From: a virus
IMG/VR virus record: IMGVR_UViG_3300009034_000181
Coordinates: 1-27,561 of that record
DNA length: 27,561 nucleotides
Direction: 5' to 3' (one strand)
In this document: positions 14,243-22,706 of the stretch, piece by piece
Numbering within the stretch: position 1 is the first letter of the stretch
Layout of the letters: the number at the start of each line of letters is the position of its first letter
Position numbers and translations under genes: made by a program
Notes under the pieces: generated by a model
The model's input: the letters and a program-made list of their open reading frames with translations, nothing else
What the model was told of the DNA's origin: nothing
Databases searched by the model: none

Positions 14243-15072
14243 GAGCAGAATTGGAATATTACAGAGACATGTTACCGACACCTGTAAAGTATCTACCAAC
14301 ATACGGTTGTTACCTCAAGTGTGAGTTTCTGTTACCCAGCGGTTCACACAAAGACAGAGAGACAGTGTATTTGATTAAGTCTGGGAAAGAGAAAGGTCAA
14401 GATTGCGTGATCGCTACAAGTGGAAATGCAGGAATATCACTTGCATACTATCTAAAGAAGAAAGCGCATGTTGTTGTTCCTGAAACCTGCAGTTCAAAGA
14501 AGCAGGAAATCATACGCGGTTACGATGCAGACTTAATTATCTGGGGAAAAAGCTATGCTGAAGCGTGGATTGAAGCTGAAAAACTGGCAAAATGGAAGAG
14601 ATGGAGAAACGTGTCTGCAGGAGTTGAATCCCTCAGGTACGTGGGACACATGGGAATACCAAGAGAATTAAGTGGTGAAGGCAACTTTGATGTCATTATT
14701 GTTCCCGGCGGGAACCACACTTTAGCGTATGGAATAGCTGAAGGAGCAAAGATTTACATGCCACACACTCAGATAGTATCGGTTGTTTTGCCAAATCACC
14801 CATTCTTTATGAAGGATTCAAGAGGAATAGAATTGACACCTTCCCAGATTGCAGGTTACGAGTCAATAGCAGTAGGAAAGGAAGGCGTAGAATGGAGGTT
14901 CACAGAAAACAAGATGGTAGACTGTGCAACATGCTCTGTTGAATCTTTAGACAGAGTCAGGAAGAGACATGAGAACACAGCTCTTGATCTAGTTGTCTGT
15001 CTAGCTTTAGAAGTGTCTAAATTACTTAGTGGAAGAAAGAAAGTAGTAATAGGAACGGGATTAAGAAGATGA
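14239..15072 (+). CDS. Threonine-synthase-like PLP enzyme (fold type II)
   Basis: A 277-residue PLP-dependent enzyme. K38 in 'SGSHKDRE' matches the PLP lysine of the threonine synthase motif S-F-K-D-R. 'ATSGNAGISLAYY' (S61-G65) is the substrate-carboxylate loop, 'IVPGGNHTLAYG' (G157-N159) the PLP-phosphate loop, and 'VIGTGLRR' the C-terminal segment like the 'TGhGlK' end of threonine synthases. It is shorter than cellular threonine synthase (usually 350 or more residues) and lacks the N-terminal zinc ribbon and swivel region. It starts on the queD stop (ATGA) and ends on the queC start, so it is locked into the modification cluster. PLP chemistry is not part of the known preQ0 route. Substrate unknown; it could make or attach an amino-acid-like group. 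Confidence 0.85.
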   Translation: MRAELEYYRDMLPTPVKYLPTYGCYLKCEFLLPSGSHKDRETVYLIKSGKEKGQDCVIATSGNAGISLAYYLKKKAHVVVPETCSSKKQEIIRGYDADLIIWGKSYAEAWIEAEKLAKWKRWRNVSAGVESLRYVGHMGIPRELSGEGNFDVIIVPGGNHTLAYGIAEGAKIYMPHTQIVSVVLPNHPFFMKDSRGIELTPSQIAGYESIAVGKEGVEWRFTENKMVDCATCSVESLDRVRKRHENTALDLVVCLALEVSKLLSGRKKVVIGTGLRR

Positions 15073-15839
15073 TGCCACATCCATACTTTGGAAATCCATA
15101 CTACATACCGCGATTCCTAATGGCAAGACCAGAAGTCGTAGTCTTAACATCGGGCGGAATTGACAGTTGCGCTTTATGTGCATATCTGAAGCGGGAACGA
15201 TGGGACGTTTATCCTCTATTTGTGGATTATGGACAGTTAGGAAGCGCTGAAGAAGAACTGGCAGTTCGCACATTTTTGCAAGAAATAAATTTAAACGCAA
15301 AAATCGTCAGAGTGCGCAATCCAGAATTAAAAATCCCAATGACAGGACACGGAAGACAACCACAGAGTACAGATGAGGATTTCAAAGAGACAAAAGATCT
15401 CGACTGGGTTCCACATCGCAACTTCGTATTTCTGGTTCTAGCAGCTCAGTATGCAAGCTTGATCGGTACAAGAACGTTAGCTATCGGTTCACACAAAGAA
15501 GAATGGTGGGAGCAATTTCCAGATTCTAAACGGGAAACGTTAGATCAAATAGCGAAAGCTTTAACGTTATCCGAAGGAAAAGGAAAGAAATGGGAAATAC
15601 TGACGCCTTTCGTTGATAGAGGATGGTACAAATGGGATGTCGTTAAATGGTGTGCAAAGAATAAATTACCACTCAAATACACTTACACTTGCTTCAAAGG
15701 AAGACCCAAACTTAAGAGAAAGACTGAAGACGTTAGAAAGAAGTTGAAACACTGTGGTCTTTGCAGAGGATGTTACGACAGGAAAGCGGTCTTTATACGA
15801 GCAAAAGTTTCTGATCCAACCATGTATGAGGTGGAATAA
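15069..15839 (+). CDS. queC: 7-cyano-7-deazaguanine (preQ0) synthase
   Basis: A 256-residue PP-loop ATPase. It uses ATP and ammonia to turn CDG into preQ0. The PP-loop is 'SGGIDS' at residues 28-33. 'GSHKEEWWEQFPDSKRE' is the family substrate loop. The zinc knuckle is C208 with C229, C232 and C235 ('HCGLCRGCYDRK'). The first 17 residues (MMPHPYFGNPYYIPRFL) are longer than usual. An ATG at 15120 would give the standard start, but 15069 keeps the ATGA coupling with the previous gene. There is no glutamine-amidotransferase fusion, so it should stop at preQ0. Confidence 0.92.
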   Translation: MMPHPYFGNPYYIPRFLMARPEVVVLTSGGIDSCALCAYLKRERWDVYPLFVDYGQLGSAEEELAVRTFLQEINLNAKIVRVRNPELKIPMTGHGRQPQSTDEDFKETKDLDWVPHRNFVFLVLAAQYASLIGTRTLAIGSHKEEWWEQFPDSKRETLDQIAKALTLSEGKGKKWEILTPFVDRGWYKWDVVKWCAKNKLPLKYTYTCFKGRPKLKRKTEDVRKKLKHCGLCRGCYDRKAVFIRAKVSDPTMYEVE

Positions 15840-16937
15840 ATGAAACTCTACTTCGCTGTCGGCGCAAATTGGTACGCTTACAGAGCACTGCGATCAGTGG
15901 GAGGGAAGCGCATGCTCATCTCGTTTGCTTATGTTCCCCGCCAAGTGCTCTCTGGGAAGGAAACATTCTACAAGTTTTACGGAGAAGACATCGACCCATT
16001 CATAGACAGCGGAGCATACACAGTAAAACACACCGGCAAAGAAGTCAAATTAGAAGATTACATTGATTTCTTGAAACAGCACAACTTTCCCGTCTACGCG
16101 AACCTAGACGTTATCGGAAGCTGGGAAAAAACACTGAAAAACCAACAGTTAATGGAAAAAGAAGGGTTAAAACCGTTACCCGTATGGCACGAAAGAGATC
16201 CTTTTGAACAGTTGAAAGCTTACGTTGGAAGTTACGACTACGTAGCTCTAGGATTCAAGAGTAGAAGTAGCAAGGAAAGGGCGAACCTGTCAGCTACAAT
16301 ATTTGACCAATATCCCGACACGAAATTCCACATGTTCGCTATCACCCAACCCGAAGTTATGATGCAGTATCCCTTCTATTCAGTAGACAGCAGTACATGG
16401 TTAAATTCGATCAAGTATGGAGCACTACTGACACCATGGGGATACGTTCACGTAGCAAGGGAGAGACTAGGTGGAAAAAGACATGTTCGGAACATGACTA
16501 GGTTACAGAAGATAAAATGGGAAACCTATTTTGAAGGTTTCGGATTCAAGCTAGAAGACTTACTAGGAGACGACTACACAGTAAGGGCAGCTTACAGCGC
16601 AAAATTCTTCATAGCGTTAGAGACGGCTATCAACAACTATCCACTACCCAAGAAAACCCGTAGGATGTTAGACTCATTCTATAGGGAAAAGAAGATAGAC
16701 ACGATCAGTTACAGAATTTTAGAGTATGCACGCTTACACAAGACGTTCCATCAAGACGAAATTGCATTGTTAGCAGCTAACGAAGAATGGAATTGTCAGA
16801 TAGAAACGATCTTCCGCACGTTAAGAAAGCTTGCAGAAGATGAGAACGCAAGAGTAAGGCATGTAGGTGGGGGATATTGGAAATATCTGCTTCCACATGA
16901 CGACAAGACGGAGAGTTTAACACAATGGTTCGGATAA
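15840..16937 (+). CDS. dpdA: DNA 7-deazaguanine transglycosylase (phage DpdA-like)
   Basis: A 365-residue protein related to tRNA-guanine transglycosylases. D56 in 'FIDSGAYT' corresponds to the proton-shuttling Asp of the 'DSGGFQ' motif. D90 ('ANLDVIGSW') and D183 ('YSVDSSTWLN') lie where the base-binding Asp and the nucleophile are expected. The zinc motif of tRNA enzymes (CxCxxC...H) is absent, which marks the viral DpdA group. Residues 260-365 look like a helical/winged-helix DNA-binding part. It should replace G by preQ0 in viral DNA. The order queE-queD-PLP-queC-dpdA-folE is continuous. The next gene overlaps its end by 13 bases. Confidence 0.85.
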   Translation: MKLYFAVGANWYAYRALRSVGGKRMLISFAYVPRQVLSGKETFYKFYGEDIDPFIDSGAYTVKHTGKEVKLEDYIDFLKQHNFPVYANLDVIGSWEKTLKNQQLMEKEGLKPLPVWHERDPFEQLKAYVGSYDYVALGFKSRSSKERANLSATIFDQYPDTKFHMFAITQPEVMMQYPFYSVDSSTWLNSIKYGALLTPWGYVHVARERLGGKRHVRNMTRLQKIKWETYFEGFGFKLEDLLGDDYTVRAAYSAKFFIALETAINNYPLPKKTRRMLDSFYREKKIDTISYRILEYARLHKTFHQDEIALLAANEEWNCQIETIFRTLRKLAEDENARVRHVGGGYWKYLLPHDDKTESLTQWFG

Positions 16938-19591
16938 AAATTCCAACAAAACTTGGAGTGGCACTTGAAGACATGTTCAAAGACCTAGGAGCAAGTACAG
17001 AAGTTGTAGAACATACACCCGCAAGGTACATTAACGCATTATTGGAACTATTAGACGGATACGAACAAGACCCAGAAGAAGTATTAAAAACATTCGATCC
17101 GCCAAAACAGGGTGTAGTCGTTTATGAAACATGCGAGTTTTACAGCCTTTGCGAGCATCACATGCTACCATTCTTCGGAAGGGTTCATATAGGATACAGA
17201 TCAAGAACGAAGTGCATAGGACTCAGCAAATTAGCCCGTTTAGTAGACGTTTATGCTCATCGGTTACATTTGAATTGGAAAAAGTGGGCTAACAACGTAT
17301 TGCGAGAAAGCAGAACAGACATGAAGTTCTTTGCTCGCAAGTATTTCAACATGGGGCTAGCAGTCATTCCTATGGAGATCACTTGGAGCGAAGAAAAGAA
17401 GAAATGGGTGAAAATACCGCTTGTTGATAAGTGGGCACAGTGGAAAGAGACAGCGCAGACAGAAGAAGAATTCAATAATCAGCGATGGGACGAAGCAAAC
17501 GGTTTTGCAGTAATTCTTGGAAAGACAAAAGACGGACCATACTTAGGAGTAATAGATTACGACATCAAGGAAATAAGTGAAGAAGTCAAGGAAAAAGGAC
17601 TAAAGATCCTAAAAACCTTTCCCGAGACAAAGGTTGAGAAAACCGTTTCAAACGGGTTACATTACATCTACTTCTCTCTCGTTTCTGTTAAAGAACGCCA
17701 CACAGAGTTCCATGACACTTACGGTCTTGAACTTTTCGGTTCTGGACACCTAGTAGTCATGGCGCCAAGTAAGGGTTATTCAGTGTTAAAAGCGGACGCA
17801 CTGACAGTTAAAGACTTAACAAGTTTGTTTCTGAGTAGTATACCTAAGAAGAAGAAAAAGAGGGAAAGAAGGAGAAGGAAAAAAGAGGAGAAGAAGGAGA
17901 AGGTGCGTCCATGTGTGGAAGCTTTACTAGCCAGTAGCACAAATCTGCCTCACGATCACCGCTTAATAATAGCTTTTGAGTACTTAAATATTGGAATGAA
18001 GCTAGCAGATGTAGTCGCACTATTCAATAAACAGAAGGATTTCGATGAGAAGACAACAGCCAAAGCAGTGAAGCAGGCAATCAAAGCTGAGTATCAACCA
18101 TACGGCGAAGAAAGGCTCAAAGCTCTAATGACCGAATTAGGATTATGCTCACCAGAATGCAAAGAGTACGGAAAAGAGGTTGAGTACACGCCTGCAGCAG
18201 TCTTAAAAGACGGAACAATATGCGAGCAAGGGTATGACGGTGAAGACGTCTACTATATCGTCTACAATCCTGAGACCAAAGAGATCACAACAAGAGCGCA
18301 TATTGAGTTGGAAGATAAAGTCTACATGCCGATAATGAACGAAGACGTAAAAACTGGGCAAGTATTATTTCCTGTAGAGGCAATCGAGTATGAAACAGAC
18401 GCAAAATTAAGTAAGGAAATCAGAGATTATTTGAACCGATGGCATGAACAACTTGATCCGGTACAACGAGAGTTAGACGTGAACTACATAAAGGAAACAT
18501 GGATCAAAGATTTGCTTCCGCAAATAGGTTACAGAAGAGACTTAGCAAAATTTGGACACGGAAAGTCAACGTTCTTAGAGGTGTTAGGTTCAATTTGTTA
18601 TCGTCCATTCAACGTTGCAGGTTGCAGTACAGAAGCGGCAATACGCAGAACGTTCCACATGTGGAAAGGAACAGCAGTAATAGATGAAGCAGACTTTGCA
18701 AACAGTGATCTCTTCGCGGTTGTGATCAAGATTTTAAACATCGGATTCGACAGCAAACTTGGCTACTATCGGTGTTGTGACGATAAAGACCCCAAGAAAG
18801 TCCTTTCATTCTACGTCTACGGACCAAAAGTCATAGGGACAAGAGAAAGATATAGGGATCTCGCTCTTGAATCTCGTTGTCTCACCTTTTTCGGGAGGAT
18901 GAACATTCATCCGATGCCATTATTCAGAATGAAGCGATGGAAAGCAGAAGTCATGGAATTACAGGGTAAAATGCTCCTTTGGCGGTTCCGAAACTACCAT
19001 AAATTGCTTGAAAAGATGGATACATTAGAAGACATCAGTTCAAAAGAGAAGATTTACGGGCATGAATTAGACGTTTCAAGCAGAGTCAAACAGGTTGTTT
19101 TGCCACTTCTCTTGATCACAGAAGAAAAAGAGGTAATAAGAGGCTTAGTAAACTTTGCCCGCGCTTTCAACAGTAACCTCCAAAATTTGGATGAAGAGAA
19201 AGGATGGGAAGAACAACTTGAATTAGCCATCCAAAATCTGCAAGAGGAAGGATTGTTGAAGCATACCAAGGATATTAAGCATACTATAGGAGGGGGCAGA
19301 TTTTACGAAATTTATTTGGTAGACGCTGCTGAAAGTCTAGGAATCGAGGAAGTCAAAGACAGAACGTACTGGTCGAGAGGATTAGCGAAATACCTAAGAA
19401 AAAGGACTGATTTCCCCATCTTGAAAGGATACAAAAACAGGTCATACGTTCTTATACCCGCTTTCTTCGTTGAGAGTGTATTAAAAAAGCACGCAAGCGC
19501 TCCATACGATGCTTCAGATGCTTCGCATGCTTCAAAGCAAACAGAAGAGAAAGTTGATTGGGAGGAAGAAATAAGTGATTCTGATAGCTAA
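16925..19591 (+). CDS. Fusion: N-terminal half of GTP cyclohydrolase I + primase-polymerase + AAA+/SF3-like helicase
   Basis: An 888-residue protein. Residues 1-117 match the first half of FolE: 'TPARYINALLELLDGYEQDP', 'CEFYSLCEHHMLPFFG' with Zn ligands C76 and H79, 'GLSKLARLVDVYAHRL'. The second half of FolE, with its essential H-x-C-M zinc/catalytic segment, is missing. From M133 ('FFARKYFNMGLAVIPM') it continues as a bifunctional primase-polymerase with D211 and D213 ('VIDYDI'), H246 ('NGLHYIYF') and 'GSGHLVVMAPS'. A Lys/Arg-rich linker (about 310-330), a Cys pair ('LCSPEC') and a helicase domain follow, with P-loop 'FGHGKST', Walker B 'AVIDEADF' and a 'LESRCLTF' arginine motif. The P-loop has Ala instead of the first Gly. 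The C-terminus carries 9-bp repeat codons. It should prime and unwind at the viral fork. Confidence 0.82.
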   Translation: MVRIKIPTKLGVALEDMFKDLGASTEVVEHTPARYINALLELLDGYEQDPEEVLKTFDPPKQGVVVYETCEFYSLCEHHMLPFFGRVHIGYRSRTKCIGLSKLARLVDVYAHRLHLNWKKWANNVLRESRTDMKFFARKYFNMGLAVIPMEITWSEEKKKWVKIPLVDKWAQWKETAQTEEEFNNQRWDEANGFAVILGKTKDGPYLGVIDYDIKEISEEVKEKGLKILKTFPETKVEKTVSNGLHYIYFSLVSVKERHTEFHDTYGLELFGSGHLVVMAPSKGYSVLKADALTVKDLTSLFLSSIPKKKKKRERRRRKKEEKKEKVRPCVEALLASSTNLPHDHRLIIAFEYLNIGMKLADVVALFNKQKDFDEKTTAKAVKQAIKAEYQPYGEERLKALMTELGLCSPECKEYGKEVEYTPAAVLKDGTICEQGYDGEDVYYIVYNPETKEITTRAHIELEDKVYMPIMNEDVKTGQVLFPVEAIEYETDAKLSKEIRDYLNRWHEQLDPVQRELDVNYIKETWIKDLLPQIGYRRDLAKFGHGKSTFLEVLGSICYRPFNVAGCSTEAAIRRTFHMWKGTAVIDEADFANSDLFAVVIKILNIGFDSKLGYYRCCDDKDPKKVLSFYVYGPKVIGTRERYRDLALESRCLTFFGRMNIHPMPLFRMKRWKAEVMELQGKMLLWRFRNYHKLLEKMDTLEDISSKEKIYGHELDVSSRVKQVVLPLLLITEEKEVIRGLVNFARAFNSNLQNLDEEKGWEEQLELAIQNLQEEGLLKHTKDIKHTIGGGRFYEIYLVDAAESLGIEEVKDRTYWSRGLAKYLRKRTDFPILKGYKNRSYVLIPAFFVESVLKKHASAPYDASDASHASKQTEEKVDWEEEISDSDS
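19257..19292 (+). repeat. Degenerate repeat-family match inside the helicase domain
   Basis: GAAGCATACC and TTAAGCATAC lie 18 bases apart (two units of 9) and encode KHTKDIKHT. They resemble the KHTKHTKHS-encoding units at 27184. Degenerate and possibly coincidental, though the spacing fits the family period. Confidence 0.35.
19508..19534 (+). repeat. Three 9-bp repeats in the primase C-terminus
   Basis: GATGCTTCA, GATGCTTCG and CATGCTTCA in tandem encode DASDASHAS just before the acidic C-terminus of the primase-helicase. They are the reverse complement of the AAGCAT-type units at 5582-5672 and 27184-27544. Confidence 0.8.
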
Positions 19592-21746
19592 GAGTTTCAA
19601 TTCGGCGAAATACGGCACGTTAGTCGAACTTTGGCACGTTGGAAGTCAGAAAGTCAAGGTAATTAATCGCCCATTTGATCCATTCTACCTCTCATTAGTG
19701 AAGCTTGTGAACTCTCAACCTATTCAAGTCACATTCATAGAAGACCTCAAGAAACACACAGTTTACAAGAAAGAATTCAGAGACACACGCGAATTAAAGG
19801 CGGCAGTAGATAAATCATACACTTTCTTAGATGACATTCCATATATCCAACAGGTAGCAATAAAGAAAGGATTCAAAGTGTCAAGTCCTTTACCTTCACA
19901 CTACGCTTTCGACACCGAGTTTAATAAGGGGCGGTTAATAGCGTGTGGTTGGGGGACAGGAAAACATAGAGAAGTCTTCACAGGAAATCCAAGTACAATA
20001 CTCTGCAACTTAAATGATGTGATCCAAACTACAAATCCTGACATTCTCGACACTTATTGGGGTTCATACTTTGACGTTGGACGCCTACTTAAAGTCTCAA
20101 GGGAAACAAGAATACCTCTAACTTGGGGAAGAGACGGTTCTGAACCTTACATTTGGAGACGCGGTTACTCTCATGGTCCACATAGAGGCTACAAAAATCA
20201 GGTGCAAATTGCAGGTAGGATACATTTTGACGTCTACAACGAAGTAGAGATGGATCAGACATTATCAGGAATAAAGAATAAACGCCTGCAAACTGTTGCA
20301 GAGTGGTTCGGCTTTGGAAAAGCTTCAAAAATTGATCACTCTCGTCTACTTGATTACGGGATGGAAGTAGTTAAGAGTGAGTGTTCAGAAGACGTCAGAA
20401 AAACATGGTTGTTAAGTGAACATTATCTAAAAAATCTCTTTGTTCTCGCTGATGACTACCTCTATCTCCCACTTAATCTGTTAGTTGAACGTTCACCATC
20501 GCACATCCCAAACTACATCTACATGCGGGAATACGACAAATTAGGTGTAGTGTCAACCTGCTCAAACGCTGATCGCTACCGTGACTTCTTCGTGTGGCAA
20601 CGCAAGAGTTATGAAGGAGCTTTCGTGAAACTCTACAATCCCGGAATTTACACTGGTAATCTGAAAAAGATTGACTTCCGTTCTATGTATCCGTCAATAA
20701 TGGGTTGTTTCTTCCTTGATCCTTTAACTGTCGAGCTTCTACGAGTCAAGCATACAGATGAAGTCCCCAACTGGATTGTTCAGTTCAGAGGAGACGAGAC
20801 AGACATATACGATAAGAACCTTAGAGGAATCTTCACAGTCAGAATAAAGACTGAAGAAAGTGTGTCTCAACGCCTAATAAGACAATTCATGAGATGGAGA
20901 CAAGAAGTTAGAGAAGACAAATCATTGTCAGACACTGAGAAGAAGAGTAGACAGTGGGCAATCAAAGTTATGATGAACGCCATGTACGGGTATCACGGAA
21001 TGCGGTATGCAAGGTTAGGTTGCGCACCGATAGCAGCTTACGTCACAGCCATAGGAAGATGGTTTTTGCTGGAAACAATAAAGTATGTGGAACGAAAGAA
21101 GGTCGCAACGGAAAAGATTATTGAAGCGGACACAGACGGAGTATATATGGTGGGAAGAGATTATGCAAAAGAAGCGGAAGACTACATTAAGTCGTTGATT
21201 CCCTCCCGTTATGATTCTTCATTCATAAAGATAACAACTGACACTTATGATGGCGGAATCTTCTACGAAGAAAAAGGGTACGTCTTAAAGACTGGAGAGA
21301 GCCTAAAGTTTCATGGGAGCGGATTGGTAGGAAGACATCACCCTAAAATCTGCGATAAAGTCTTAGAAGAGACAGTTAACGGCGTGTTTGCAGGAAAGGA
21401 AATCAAAGATATCCTATGGAAGTACACAAAACTAAAGCGGTTCCCACCCGAAGATTTCATTATGACAGTCGAGTTGAGGAAACATCCTAACCAATACAAA
21501 GAAGGGACAATGCTTGGAAAAATGGTTAAACAACTAAGAAATGTCGAACTTGGCACTGAAATTCAGTATGTAAGAACAAAGAAGGGATTTAAACCAATAA
21601 CTGTAGTTGGATTCGGAGACAACTTAGATTACGACTATTATCGCGGGCGGATCGCTAAAGCTTTATCTCGAATCTTAAAACCCACAAAACGCTTATCAGT
21701 GAGCAGTATTGAGAAAATCATCAAAGAAGGGCAGATGGTGTTCTAA
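19575..21746 (+). CDS. polB: Family B DNA polymerase
   Basis: A 723-residue polymerase. Exonuclease motif I is 'AFDTEF' (D113, E115), with Exo II near 'DTYWGSYFDVGRL'. Polymerase motif A is 'DFRSMYPSIM' (D367), motif B 'KVMMNAMYGYHG', motif C 'EADTDGVYM' (D519, D521). The spacing between motifs A and B is about that of RNA-primed archaeal enzymes, leaving no room for the TPR2 insert of protein-primed polymerases. This agrees with the primase encoded just upstream. It starts with GTG at 19575, inside the last codons of the primase gene, behind GGAGGAAG. Proofreading and replicative synthesis are expected. Being viral, it must copy templates that contain 7-deazaguanine. Confidence 0.92.
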   Translation: MILIAKSFNSAKYGTLVELWHVGSQKVKVINRPFDPFYLSLVKLVNSQPIQVTFIEDLKKHTVYKKEFRDTRELKAAVDKSYTFLDDIPYIQQVAIKKGFKVSSPLPSHYAFDTEFNKGRLIACGWGTGKHREVFTGNPSTILCNLNDVIQTTNPDILDTYWGSYFDVGRLLKVSRETRIPLTWGRDGSEPYIWRRGYSHGPHRGYKNQVQIAGRIHFDVYNEVEMDQTLSGIKNKRLQTVAEWFGFGKASKIDHSRLLDYGMEVVKSECSEDVRKTWLLSEHYLKNLFVLADDYLYLPLNLLVERSPSHIPNYIYMREYDKLGVVSTCSNADRYRDFFVWQRKSYEGAFVKLYNPGIYTGNLKKIDFRSMYPSIMGCFFLDPLTVELLRVKHTDEVPNWIVQFRGDETDIYDKNLRGIFTVRIKTEESVSQRLIRQFMRWRQEVREDKSLSDTEKKSRQWAIKVMMNAMYGYHGMRYARLGCAPIAAYVTAIGRWFLLETIKYVERKKVATEKIIEADTDGVYMVGRDYAKEAEDYIKSLIPSRYDSSFIKITTDTYDGGIFYEEKGYVLKTGESLKFHGSGLVGRHHPKICDKVLEETVNGVFAGKEIKDILWKYTKLKRFPPEDFIMTVELRKHPNQYKEGTMLGKMVKQLRNVELGTEIQYVRTKKGFKPITVVGFGDNLDYDYYRGRIAKALSRILKPTKRLSVSSIEKIIKEGQMVF

Positions 21747-21747
21747 G

Positions 21748-22038
21748 ATGAAGGTTTTAAGAGAAGTAAGAGATTATTTAGATGAGCATAGTCGCGTACT
21801 GTTAAAATCCCTTAAGAGCAAGAAGAAAAGAAGAAGGTTTACGAGGGTAATGATCATAGACGCACTCTCAGCGGTTGTTTTTTGGGGTGTAGTCAACGCC
21901 CTTAAAGACATATTCATAGTTGGAATGCCTCTACAACAAGTTGCAGTAGCTGGAGCAACAGGGGCAATACTCACCTTGTCTTTAGGAGGAATTTACGGTC
22001 AGATATCAGACAGAATAAGGAGATGGACGAGATGTTAA
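21748..22038 (+). CDS. AlaE-like half-size membrane protein
   Basis: A 96-residue protein starting at the ATG at 21748, one base after the polB stop. After a basic N-terminus (residues 1-34) two hydrophobic segments carry a pattern I recognise from one repeat of the L-alanine exporter AlaE: 'DALSAVVFWGVVNALKDIFI', 'VGMPLQQ', then 'YGQISDRIRRW', matching the family's D-x-x-A-V-V ... V-V-N ... E-x-F ... G-M-x-x-x-Q ... Y-G-x-x-x-D. The cellular exporter has two such repeats in about 150 residues; here only one is present, so a dimer may form the full fold. Whether it transports alanine is unknown. A holin-like role is another possibility. Confidence 0.6.
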   Translation: MKVLREVRDYLDEHSRVLLKSLKSKKKRRRFTRVMIIDALSAVVFWGVVNALKDIFIVGMPLQQVAVAGATGAILTLSLGGIYGQISDRIRRWTRC

Positions 22039-22700
22039 GAGACAAAATGTTAAAAGTGACCCTCTATTTCAGGAGGATAAAAGGAAAATTATACCTAACA
22101 TTTGACTGTCCAAATGCGGAAGGAATAGAACACGGCTTACCAGCAAAAGAAGTGCTTGAGCTTATAAAGCAACAATTTAAAGGGAAAAAGAAGCCCTTCT
22201 ATGTCAGAGAGACCATCAAAAGAGTCATACGTTGGAAGAAGAAATTCAGATTCTACCTTGCAGGACCTATAAGTTGGGTTTCTGTAGAGGAAGCTGTAAC
22301 ATGGCGGGTGGACATGACAAAGTATCTTGAATCCATAGGACACGAAGCGGTTAATCCCCTAGCGAAATATCCTGTTCCAGCTGGAGAGAAGAAGAAAGTT
22401 GAAAAGTCAATAATGTGGGAAAAAGACGAAGAGGCAAGGGAGTATCTAAGAAGGAGAATAATGAATCCCGACATCGAGTTGTTGAAACAGTCAGACGGTA
22501 TCATCGCTTCTATACCGCGTTACAGCGTAGGAACATCAGCAGAATTAATGTATGCCTATCTTCACAACATGCCCGTCTATATCGTGACTGACATGCCCCG
22601 CAAGAAATGGAGTGGATGGTTCATGGGACTATCAACTTTAATCTTCACAAACTGGGACGATCTTAAGCGTTTTCTGAAATATATGAAAGAAGGAGTGTGA
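22023..22700 (+). CDS. Nucleoside 2-deoxyribosyltransferase-like protein
   Basis: A 225-residue protein. The N-terminal 70 residues are a small domain of unknown kind. Residues 75-200 fit the nucleoside 2-deoxyribosyltransferase/DUF4406 fold: 'FYLAGPISW' (77-85), a long helix, then 'DIELLKQSDGIIASI' and 'GTSAELMYAYLHNMPVYIV', where E174 is at the position of the catalytic Glu. Such enzymes exchange bases on deoxynucleosides or split nucleotides, and are frequent in viruses that use modified bases. The frame overlaps the previous gene by 16 bases. An ATG at 22032 has GGAG nine bases upstream and may be the real start. Confidence 0.72.
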   Translation: MDEMLRDKMLKVTLYFRRIKGKLYLTFDCPNAEGIEHGLPAKEVLELIKQQFKGKKKPFYVRETIKRVIRWKKKFRFYLAGPISWVSVEEAVTWRVDMTKYLESIGHEAVNPLAKYPVPAGEKKKVEKSIMWEKDEEAREYLRRRIMNPDIELLKQSDGIIASIPRYSVGTSAELMYAYLHNMPVYIVTDMPRKKWSGWFMGLSTLIFTNWDDLKRFLKYMKEGV

Positions 22701-22706
22701 TAGTAG

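Noticed and set aside
15840-16937. tRNA-guanine transglycosylase for archaeosine or queuosine
   Set aside because: The zinc motif and PUA domain of tRNA enzymes are missing; the sequence fits the phage DNA enzyme group better.
19575-21746. Protein-primed DNA polymerase
   Set aside because: No room for the TPR2 insert between motifs A and B, and a primase is encoded upstream, so terminal-protein replication is not supported despite the inverted repeat at the end.
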